Source of the DNA: CAWHHZ01 sp963829355
GTDB taxonomy: Bacteria; Acidobacteriota; Thermoanaerobaculia; Gp7-AA8; JAHWKK01
NCBI GenBank assembly: GCA_963829355.1
Contig: CAWHHZ010000008.1
Span: 433,062 to 497,061 of the forward strand
Length of the DNA: 64,000 bases
Reading direction: 5' to 3'
How positions within the stretch are numbered: the stretch's first letter is position 1; each line of letters starts with the position of its first letter. A program made the translations under genes and the position numbers. This document shows positions 24,671-31,984 of this stretch, in pieces. The notes under the pieces are model-generated. The model made no database searches. It was not told the origin of the DNA and was given only the letters and a program-made list of their open reading frames with translations.

Positions 24671-27373
24671 TTACCCTGAAGGTTGATCCTCGTCAGGATG
24701 CGACACCCGATACTCCTCTTCCGTGATCGCATGATCGACGAACATGGTCTTTTCCACCGCGTCAGGATCGGGCTTGCGCTGCAGGACCAGAAACGCGGGA
24801 AGAAGGGTAATCGCCGCAAGCCCGCTCAACCCGATCCCGAAAGTCGAGGCGTAACCGATCGACTTGAGGCCCGGGTAGTGCGACAACGCAAAGGAGCCGT
24901 AGCCGACGATCGACGTCATTGCGGCCATCACGACCGCCTTCCCGGTGTCGGGCGCGTGGATCGTAAACTCGTACGGGTTTTCGAGATAGCGCTGGATCAT
25001 GTAGATGCCGTAGTCGGTTCCCACGCCCACGAGCATCAGCCCCACGAACACATTCATGAAGTTGAATGACAGACCCAGGAGTGACATCAGACCGAGCATT
25101 CCAACGCACCCGGCAAGGAACGGCACGAAAATCAGTAGTGCTCTCCTGATCGAACGGAAGCCGATCGACAGCAGCAGCAGCACCAGTGCAAAGCCGAGAA
25201 TCGTGGAACGGATCGCGTCGTTCCGCACGATCGTTCGCAATACCGCACTGACGAGATTGACACCCGTGAGCGTCAGGTGTGGCGAAGAGTGGCCGAGGGC
25301 CATCAGGTCGTCCGGCACATTCCGGCCCCAGACACCATTGGACGGGTAGAGATACATGACCGACATCCACGATCCCTCTTCAGTCTGCTGCAGGAACCGC
25401 TCACCGAGCCGGCGCACATACTCATTGTCGATCTGGTCGAGGGTCACCGGCGCGGCGGGAGTCAGAGCCTGGCGGAACTTCTCCATGTACGAGTCATACG
25501 CCCCGGTCCTGAAACCTTCACGGTCGAGTGCTTCATTCAGAGTCGATTCGATCCGGTCCGGATCGAATCGATCACGGCGTCCGTCCTCGAGAAGGGCAAT
25601 CACTTCGTTCTGCTGGCTGCTAGAGGGAACGAACGTGGAGATCGACTGGTAGGCGCCAATCTGCCCCTCCTTCACGAGCTGATCGAGATCATCGTGCACC
25701 GCTTCTGTGCGTTGCAGTGCCTGATCGACCGTGTCCCCTCCCGCGACGAGCATCATGAAGTCGAAACTCTGCCCGAACTTTTCCGTGAGGTACTCCTGAA
25801 CGAGAACGCCCCGATTCCCCTTTGCCCGGAGATTGGCGACGTTGTCGCTGAAGGTCAGGTTGGTCGCCGAAATCGCAGCGAGCACCAGAAAGATCGCCCA
25901 TATGGACAAGGTCGTCCGGGGGCGTCGCATGCACGCCTGCATGAGACGGTCGGAACCGAACGTATGAAGATGAAGGCGGGGAACTTTGGTGGTGTTCCGC
26001 TCGGTCTCGATGATGAGCGATGGCAGAACGAACGCGACGCACAAGAGGAAAAGAAGGATTCCTGTACCCGTCAGGAACCCGAGCTGCGTCATTCCCCGGA
26101 AGTCCGTCGCAAGGAAACCGTAGAAGGTGGCAGCGGTGGTCGTTGCCGCGATCACCACGCCCGGCATCGTCGAGCGAATCATCTTCTGGAGAGCCTCGGC
26201 AACCGAATGATCGTTGTTCCTCTCCTCGACGTAGCGTTCGTAAAGCACGGTGATGAAGTCGATTCCCAGTCCGGCCAGAAGCGCGGCAAAGCCCGCACTG
26301 GCGGAGGAGAGACTCCCTAGTGTCAGGGCGGCGACGCCAAAGGTCAGCGCGATGCCGAGCGCCATGGGAATCCCGGCATAGCCAATCGCTGCAACCCGGC
26401 GGAACGCATACCAGAACAGGAACAGGACGCCAAAAAAGGAGAAGAGTATGTTCGTGATGACGTCGCTCTTGATCAGTTCGGCATCATCGTAGGCGATCGC
26501 GTAGCCGCCGGTATACACGATCTCGGGGACCGGGAGCTCCGGATACTCTCGCTCGAACGCGTCGAGCGATCTCCGCTCGATCTGCCAGGACGCCTCCATC
26601 ATCTCCCTGGCGAACGGAATGTCCTGAGCGGCGCGCTCCGGCTTGGTCAGGAGCAGGATTGTCGATCCGTCCGTGGAGGCATACATGCCGCTGGAGCTGT
26701 CGAACTCGAATCCGCCGCCCGTACTTCTGAACCGGTCGAGAAAGATCGGCAGGATGTTGAAGGGATCGTACTGGATGAGCTGCTTGATCGCGGTGGATTG
26801 TGGCGTCTGCAGCAAGGTTCTGCTTCTCGTCACCGACTCGCGAATCGCCTCATCCGTCAGCCTCTCCCCCACCCGCTGCACCTCGGCCGGAGTCAGAAGG
26901 AGCATTGCGTTCGGCAGAACTTCATCGATCACCGCGATCGGATCGGGCAGCCGGTACTCGACATCCTCGATCATCGGTAACGCCTCGTACTGCCGCGCCA
27001 GATTGTCGAGGAGCGGCTCGTACTGCTCTGCCTGAGCTTCCTCGGGAACCTTGATCACCACGATGTGGTAGTCGATCGTTCCCAGCTCTTCGATGATGTT
27101 GCGGAACTCGTTGATCTCGACGTTATGCGCCGGAACGAGATTCAGAATATCGGGATCGAACTCGATGAAGCTCGCGGCGGAGAGCGCAGCGACACCTGCG
27201 AGGGCGGCGAACAGAAGGATGCGCCGGCTCTGCGCAAGACAGAACTTCGCAAGACGATTGAAGATGAGAGGAATCAACGGTCTGTTGGCTTTCCGATCGG
27301 GATCTGGGTCTCGAGCGACTGATTTGTCGGCGAGACCCTGCTTAACGGTAACAGGCGCCTGTCTGTTCCGCAT
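24671..27373 (-). CDS. MMPL/RND family transporter (HpnN-like)
   Basis: The 900-residue protein has the RND twofold layout: a helix near residue 55, a large periplasmic loop (about 75-300) starting FIEFDPDILNLVPAHN, a five-helix block, a second loop (about 500-710), and a second five-helix block. Conserved stretches include AGFAALLAGLGIDFITVLYE and VGLMLVGVGTDYGIYMIQRY, the usual GxxxD motifs of helix 4 and 10. Such MMPL proteins move lipids (hopanoids, mycolates) or drugs. Start codon choice is uncertain because the first 40 residues are unconserved. Confidence 0.85.
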   Translation of the reverse strand: MRNRQAPVTVKQGLADKSVARDPDPDRKANRPLIPLIFNRLAKFCLAQSRRILLFAALAGVAALSAASFIEFDPDILNLVPAHNVEINEFRNIIEELGTIDYHIVVIKVPEEAQAEQYEPLLDNLARQYEALPMIEDVEYRLPDPIAVIDEVLPNAMLLLTPAEVQRVGERLTDEAIRESVTRSRTLLQTPQSTAIKQLIQYDPFNILPIFLDRFRSTGGGFEFDSSSGMYASTDGSTILLLTKPERAAQDIPFAREMMEASWQIERRSLDAFEREYPELPVPEIVYTGGYAIAYDDAELIKSDVITNILFSFFGVLFLFWYAFRRVAAIGYAGIPMALGIALTFGVAALTLGSLSSASAGFAALLAGLGIDFITVLYERYVEERNNDHSVAEALQKMIRSTMPGVVIAATTTAATFYGFLATDFRGMTQLGFLTGTGILLFLLCVAFVLPSLIIETERNTTKVPRLHLHTFGSDRLMQACMRRPRTTLSIWAIFLVLAAISATNLTFSDNVANLRAKGNRGVLVQEYLTEKFGQSFDFMMLVAGGDTVDQALQRTEAVHDDLDQLVKEGQIGAYQSISTFVPSSSQQNEVIALLEDGRRDRFDPDRIESTLNEALDREGFRTGAYDSYMEKFRQALTPAAPVTLDQIDNEYVRRLGERFLQQTEEGSWMSVMYLYPSNGVWGRNVPDDLMALGHSSPHLTLTGVNLVSAVLRTIVRNDAIRSTILGFALVLLLLSIGFRSIRRALLIFVPFLAGCVGMLGLMSLLGLSFNFMNVFVGLMLVGVGTDYGIYMIQRYLENPYEFTIHAPDTGKAVVMAAMTSIVGYGSFALSHYPGLKSIGYASTFGIGLSGLAAITLLPAFLVLQRKPDPDAVEKTMFVDHAITEEEYRVSHPDEDQPSG

Positions 27374-27390
27374 CCGTCAGGCGACGCGCT

Positions 27391-27396
27391 TACAAT
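27391..27396 (+). promoter_or_regulatory. Candidate -10 element of the 27429 lipoprotein gene
   Basis: TACAAT, 33 bases before the start codon in the divergent gap with the MMPL gene. No convincing -35 hexamer. Confidence 0.3.
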
Positions 27397-27428
27397 GAGA
27401 CCGACGTCCCGGGCACGATCCGAAAAAC

Positions 27429-28025
27429 ATGAGCATTCGCCACACACTGTTTCTGGTCCTCGCTCTCGCCCTGTCGGGCTGCGGCCCTTCGGAGCAGGCC
27501 CCGCTCGACTCCGCCAGGGCGGAGGAGATCATACGCTCCCGCATATTTTCGACCGAGCCCGCCTACGCGGAGGTTCCGATACAGGTGGGCTGGGGGCCGG
27601 GCTATGAAAAGGACGAGTTCGACGAGCGTTCGCTCACGACCCTGCAGAACCTCGAGCGGGCTGGCCTCGTGACTCTCGCGTCCTCGAACGATGGTCCGAT
27701 GCAGATCGTCACTGCCACGACGACTCCGGAAGGGTTCCGCCAGCTCGGCACCGTCCCGAGCCCACGAGGAGCGGCACTACGCGGACGAATCGCGCAGAAG
27801 GTCGTCGACGGGATCACCAGCTTCGAGCGTCACCCCTCCCAGCCACTCGTCGGGCGCGCCGAGGTGTTGTGGCACTATGAGAAGCCGACGCCGCTCTACG
27901 ATTTATTCGACACGAAAGCGGACAAACCTCTCGATACCCCGTTCCGCTCCGTGGTCTCCCTGAGCTACGGAGACCGTGGATGGATCGTCGAAACCGTCGT
28001 ACCAAAGCTGCGAGGGGAGGAGTAG
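27429..28025 (+). CDS. Hypothetical lipoprotein
   Basis: The 198-residue protein has a lipoprotein signal peptide (MSIRHTLFLVLALALSGC), so Cys18 is the likely lipidation site. The rest is soluble with no recognised domain. Alternating polar/hydrophobic strands (TLQNLERAGLVTLASS, AEVLWHYEKPTPLYDLF) suggest a small beta-rich envelope protein. It stands alone, divergent from the MMPL exporter and followed at once by repeats. I do not know its function. Confidence 0.7.
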   Translation: MSIRHTLFLVLALALSGCGPSEQAPLDSARAEEIIRSRIFSTEPAYAEVPIQVGWGPGYEKDEFDERSLTTLQNLERAGLVTLASSNDGPMQIVTATTTPEGFRQLGTVPSPRGAALRGRIAQKVVDGITSFERHPSQPLVGRAEVLWHYEKPTPLYDLFDTKADKPLDTPFRSVVSLSYGDRGWIVETVVPKLRGEE

Positions 28026-28097
28026 AGGGTTCAAGGGTTTATTAAGGGTTCAGAGGTTCAGAGGTTCAAGGGTTCAAGGGTTCAAGGGTTCAGGGAG
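28025..28097. repeat. 8-bp GGTTCAGA-type repeat arm (copy Z, one arm only)
   Basis: About eight units of AGGGTTCA/GAGGTTCA with one disrupted unit (TTTATTAA). Unlike copies X and Y, no inverted arm or core follows; instead a GTCATCCTGAGC element begins within 10 bases. Confidence 0.8.
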
Positions 28098-28101
28098 AGC
28101 T

Positions 28102-28223
28102 GTCATCCTGAGCGCAGCGAAGGATCGGGTACGCCCTGACTGTCGCGTTCTCTCCGTCCTGACTGTCGTAAATTTCGCGATCCTTCGGCCGTCCTCCGCT
28201 GCGCTCCGGCGGCTCACGATGAC
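28102..28223. repeat. GTCATCCTGAGC palindromic element, copy 6
   Basis: It runs from GTCATCCTGAGCGCAGCGAA to CCGGCGGCTCACGATGAC, with one mismatch (CACGATGAC) in the right end. It separates the lipoprotein gene from convergent rpiA. Confidence 0.85.
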
Positions 28224-28236
28224 AGCCTGAATCGAC

Positions 28237-28932
28237 CTACCTCTTCTCGCGCACCAGCGTTCTCGTGCCCGACTCGTCGGCGACGATGACGCTGGATGCC
28301 TCATCGGGAAAGAATCCGGTGTCGATGATGCCGGCCCATCTGCTGACCTCGTTGACGAGATCGGCGATGTCACGCTCCTCGGGGACCTTCACGTCGATGA
28401 TACGGTTCCCCTCGTCGGTGATCAGCCATCCGGCATCGGACAGACGCGGCGCAGGCTGCAGCCCCAGGACATCGAATTTCATGAGGAAACGGTCTGCTGC
28501 AAAGGGCGAGACTTCTACTGGCAACGGTCCCTGTCCCAGCTTCTCCACGAGTTTCGAGTCATCCACAATCACAACGAAGCGACGTGACGCCTGCGCGAGG
28601 ATCTTCTCCCGCAGCAGCGCTCCCCCCATTCCCTTGATCAGCCGTAGTTCCGGATCCACCTCATCTGCTCCGTCGACAGCGATGTCGAGTGCGTTGATGT
28701 CTCCGAGACGCCGGCAGACAATCCCGCGGTCCTTCGCATACATTTCGATCGCCTCCGAGCTGGCGACACATTGAATCTCTTTGAGCTCCCCTCCGCGGAT
28801 CTTCCCACCGAGAGCATTGACGAAGTGCTCGGCAGTCGAGCCCGTTCCGAGTCCGACGATCATCCCGCTCTCGACGAGCTCGAGTGCGTTCTCCGCCGCC
28901 CGTCGCTTCAGCATTACTCGATCAGTAGCCAC
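28237..28932 (-). CDS. rpiA: Ribose-5-phosphate isomerase A
   Basis: The 231-residue enzyme has RpiA motifs: GLGTGSTAEHFV, VDGADEVDP, and KGMGGALLREKIL. It interconverts ribose-5-phosphate and ribulose-5-phosphate in the pentose phosphate pathway. GTG at 28932 is supported by AGGAGG 8 bases upstream and gives the family's usual length; the 286-residue ORF extends into unconserved sequence within the GGT-like gene. The start overlaps the end of that gene by 11 bases, so it is the last gene of the valS operon. Confidence 0.95.
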   Translation of the reverse strand: MATDRVMLKRRAAENALELVESGMIVGLGTGSTAEHFVNALGGKIRGGELKEIQCVASSEAIEMYAKDRGIVCRRLGDINALDIAVDGADEVDPELRLIKGMGGALLREKILAQASRRFVVIVDDSKLVEKLGQGPLPVEVSPFAADRFLMKFDVLGLQPAPRLSDAGWLITDEGNRIIDVKVPEERDIADLVNEVSRWAGIIDTGFFPDEASSVIVADESGTRTLVREKR

Positions 28933-30418
28933 CTGGTGTTCCTCCTCTGGGGTCCGCGATCGCTGCGATGCGATCGTCGATCTCGATTGCATGGACGATT
29001 CCGAGCTGATCGTGCCATTCAGCACCATGCCCCAGCCGGTTGAGCTCCTCGACAACGCCGAGATCCGTACCTGTTTCGACCATGATCGTCTTCTCATCGT
29101 AGGCCGGAATGAATCGGGGCGTGTTCAGGAGCTCCTCGACACCTGCTCCCAGCATCATGGATCGCAGGTACAGATTCCCTCCGATCGCGGCCTCCCGTCC
29201 CAGGCCAGTTGACGCGATCAACAGAGCCGCTTTGCCTTCCCTCACGGCGAGGACGGGAAGTGCCGTTTCGACAGAGCCCCGCTCCGGCGCCACCGCGATA
29301 TACGCCTCCTCACCGGCGACTTTTCCAGAACCGAAAGGCGGCCCCATCGAGAGCGTCATCACCGCGGCGTTTCCGTCCGCATCCACAACCACGAAGCCGA
29401 GCGACGAGATGCCCTCGTCGACGCTCTTCACTGATCCTGTGATTGGTCCCTTTTCGATACGACTTCTGATCTCAGCCGGGTCCTCCGGGCTCACGGGGAC
29501 CTGACGCGCCGGGGCTCCACGCTCCGACAGCATTCGTGCCGCCTGATTCCAGCCGTGACGCTCCGCCTCGACAAACAGATGGGTTGTGCCGGGATCATCG
29601 ATGGACCTCTTCTTCCATTCGAACCCGGACAGGACGATCAGTTCTTCGGCGAGCACACTTCCTGCGCCGGCGGGAGCTGGAATCGTGTAGATCCGATCGC
29701 CTCTGTAGTCGAGCCGCAGCGGGGACCTCCAGCGCGCCCGGTACTCCTCGAGTGCCCGTCGTGAGATCGCTCCGCCCAGCTCCCGCGAACGAGCCACGAG
29801 GAGCTCTGAAGTCGCTCCGCTGTAGATCTCGGCAGCGCCTCTGGCAGCAACCCGCTCGAGGATGGCCGGCTCCGTTCCGGACGGAAGGGCGTCGATCTCC
29901 CGCTGAATAGAATCTCCCTCCAGCGAAGCTTGCACCCCTTCCGAGCGAGTGTTCTCTCTGGAAAGAGCGATCGCAGGCTGGAGCAGCGAGGCCCATGAAG
30001 CAGATCCGAACTTCTCGTGCAGATTGCTGAGTCCGGCGGGTAGTCCGGGAACGGCGAGAGGAACCGCTTCATCTGTTCCGGTGCCCGCGACATAGGTTGT
30101 ATTTGGCAGTGCCTGCCTGAAGTCGAGCGCCCAGACCTCTCCGCCTGTGGCGTCGAAGTAGAGAGCGGTCCCGCCACCGAAAACGCTCGCCGTGTCGGGC
30201 CGCAGAACCGTGAGGGTGAACGCGATCGCGATGGCAGCGTCCGCGGCTGTTCCACCTTCTCGAAGAATATTCAGACCAGCACTCGTCGCAATCCGTTCGG
30301 GTGACACGACCGCAGCGTTCTCTGCATAGACCGCTCCGCTCGCGTAGAGGGCCGGCGACAGCGTGACCGTCAATACGGCGACGATCCGCCGGAGTCCAGG
30401 GCAGCGGATCCACTTCAT
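28922..30418 (-). CDS. Gamma-glutamyltransferase-like protein with an altered nucleophile region
   Basis: The 498-residue secreted protein (signal peptide about 1-27, ending YASG/AVYA) resembles gamma-glutamyltranspeptidases: AAVVSPERIATSAGLNILRE, GGTAADAAIAIAFTL, FGGGTALYFD, and GAGSVLAEEL. In normal enzymes autocleavage occurs before the first Thr of TTH; here the region reads DEGISSLGFVVVDADGNAAV, so a Ser stands where Thr is expected and the His is missing. It could be a weak enzyme, a different Ntn-hydrolase, or inactive. ATG at 30418 overlaps the coaX stop as ATGA; longer N-terminal extensions are out-of-frame coaX sequence. Confidence 0.8.
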   Translation of the reverse strand: MKWIRCPGLRRIVAVLTVTLSPALYASGAVYAENAAVVSPERIATSAGLNILREGGTAADAAIAIAFTLTVLRPDTASVFGGGTALYFDATGGEVWALDFRQALPNTTYVAGTGTDEAVPLAVPGLPAGLSNLHEKFGSASWASLLQPAIALSRENTRSEGVQASLEGDSIQREIDALPSGTEPAILERVAARGAAEIYSGATSELLVARSRELGGAISRRALEEYRARWRSPLRLDYRGDRIYTIPAPAGAGSVLAEELIVLSGFEWKKRSIDDPGTTHLFVEAERHGWNQAARMLSERGAPARQVPVSPEDPAEIRSRIEKGPITGSVKSVDEGISSLGFVVVDADGNAAVMTLSMGPPFGSGKVAGEEAYIAVAPERGSVETALPVLAVREGKAALLIASTGLGREAAIGGNLYLRSMMLGAGVEELLNTPRFIPAYDEKTIMVETGTDLGVVEELNRLGHGAEWHDQLGIVHAIEIDDRIAAIADPRGGTPGGY

Positions 30419-31209
30419 CGGCGGCGGGCTCGTTTTCCCGAGACGTTCCGATCCCAGATGATCTTGAGTCCTTTGAGCGTGAGCTCCGGATCGACGAGCT
30501 CGATGAACCTGCTGTCGTGCGAGAGAACGCCGGCGACACCACCCGTCGCAACAATCTTCTTCACAGGGCCTGTCTCCGCGACCACCCGCTCGAGAATCCC
30601 GTCGACGAGCCCCAGGTAGCCGAAATACATACCGGACTGCATGCTCGTCACCGTGCTGGTGCCGATCAGATGTTCCGGCCTCTTGAACTCCACCCGCGGG
30701 AGCCTCGCCGCGCGAGCGAACAGCGCTTCGAACGAGATGGTGGGACCGGGCGCGATCAGCCCGCCACTGTACTCGCCATGCGCAGACACGATATCGAAGG
30801 TCGTCGCCGTGCCGAAGTCCACGATGATCGAGGGACCACCGTAGAGCTCCCATGCAGCGACCGCGTTCACAATGCGATCCGCACCGACCTCCAGCGGATT
30901 CTCCGTATGGATCGCGAGACCGGTCTTGACTCCCGGCCGGACGAACAGCGGCGGCACAGCGAAGTAACGCTGCACCATCGACTCGATGACAGGCTCGAGT
31001 GGCGGTACCACCGAACTGACGATCGCCCCTTCGAAACCATCCACCACGTAATCCGCAACGAGCTGCCGGGCTAGAATCCCGTACTCGTCCGCGGTACGGT
31101 CTCGCGCGGTTGCCAGCCTCCACGACGCGGCCAGCTCGTCGCCGCGATAGATTCCAAGCACGATATTGGTGTTGCCAACATCGACTACGAGGAGCTGGGA
31201 GGTCGCCAA
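30415..31209 (-). CDS. coaX: Type III pantothenate kinase
   Basis: The 264-residue enzyme has the ASKHA-fold marks of CoaX: LLVVDVGNTNIVLG near the N-terminus, NPLEVGADRIVNAVAAWELY, and VDFGTATTFD. It phosphorylates pantothenate, the first step to coenzyme A. The start is a TTG at 31209 with GTGAG six bases upstream; it sits 7 bases past the birA stop. Clustering birA with coaX is common in bacteria. Confidence 0.95.
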   Translation of the reverse strand: MATSQLLVVDVGNTNIVLGIYRGDELAASWRLATARDRTADEYGILARQLVADYVVDGFEGAIVSSVVPPLEPVIESMVQRYFAVPPLFVRPGVKTGLAIHTENPLEVGADRIVNAVAAWELYGGPSIIVDFGTATTFDIVSAHGEYSGGLIAPGPTISFEALFARAARLPRVEFKRPEHLIGTSTVTSMQSGMYFGYLGLVDGILERVVAETGPVKKIVATGGVAGVLSHDSRFIELVDPELTLKGLKIIWDRNVSGKRARRR

Positions 31210-31216
31210 GGGTCGC

Positions 31217-31984
31217 TCACTTCCAGTCGATCAGGTCACCCGCCGAAATACGCACGGCATCACCTTCGTGGTCGAGAACGGCGCGGCCCCCTTCATCGAT
31301 GCCATTCCAGCTTCCGGTGATCATCTGATCCCCCACGAGGCAACGGATCGGGTCGCCAGCTTCATGAACGGTGAGTCTGCGCCAGTCCGAGAGAATCCCA
31401 GCCGCGTCGCGGTTCCGATCGAAGTGAGAGTCGAACCATCTCACGAAGCTCTCCGACGCCTCGTCCAGATCGACCTTCACTCCCGTGAGGTCCTCCACGG
31501 AAACCGCGGATGGAGGCGCGTCGCCGACGTGCCTCAGATTGATGCCCACTCCGGCCGCCACGTACGCCTGATTCTCGTGGTGTCGCGCGGAGATCAGAAT
31601 TCCGGCGATTTTCTGCTTGCCCACCAGAATGTCGTTCGGCCACTTCAGTTTCGCTTCGACTCCCCATGTCTCACTGATGAACCGCGCCGTTGCCACAGCA
31701 AATGACAGGGGAAGCAACCCTGCTCCGGCGCTCGGAATCGTGAAGGTCAGCGTTGCATAGATGCCCATCCCGGACGGAGAATGCCAGCTTCGGTCCCCTC
31801 TGCCCCGCCCGGCGAGCTGCTCCCGCGCGAGAATCAATGCCGAGGGGACGGGGACTTCGTTCTCGATGCATTCGGCGAGGATTCGGGCGCCAAGGTCGAG
31901 CGTCGAGCCGACGGACGGTATCGTGGCGACCGACTCGATCGTCGTGAGCTGTTCGCCTAATTCTCTGAGCTCGGCCGAGGTCAT
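31217..31984 (-). CDS. birA: Biotin-[acetyl-CoA-carboxylase] ligase
   Basis: The 255-residue monofunctional ligase has no N-terminal DNA-binding domain. The biotinyl-AMP loop GRGRGDRSWHSP and KWPNDILVG are clear. It attaches biotin to carboxyl-carrier protein. Without the winged-helix domain it should not act as the Bir repressor. Its ATG overlaps the valS stop (ATGA). Confidence 0.95.
   Translation of the reverse strand: MTSAELRELGEQLTTIESVATIPSVGSTLDLGARILAECIENEVPVPSALILAREQLAGRGRGDRSWHSPSGMGIYATLTFTIPSAGAGLLPLSFAVATARFISETWGVEAKLKWPNDILVGKQKIAGILISARHHENQAYVAAGVGINLRHVGDAPPSAVSVEDLTGVKVDLDEASESFVRWFDSHFDRNRDAAGILSDWRRLTVHEAGDPIRCLVGDQMITGSWNGIDEGGRAVLDHEGDAVRISAGDLIDWK

Noticed and set aside
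25277..26320. 347-residue plus-strand ORF over the MMPL gene
   Set aside because: Antisense frame of a well-defined RND transporter; low-complexity charged sequence.
30419..31123. N-terminal extension of the GGT-like ORF
   Set aside because: It overlaps coaX in another frame; the signal peptide begins at ATG 30418.
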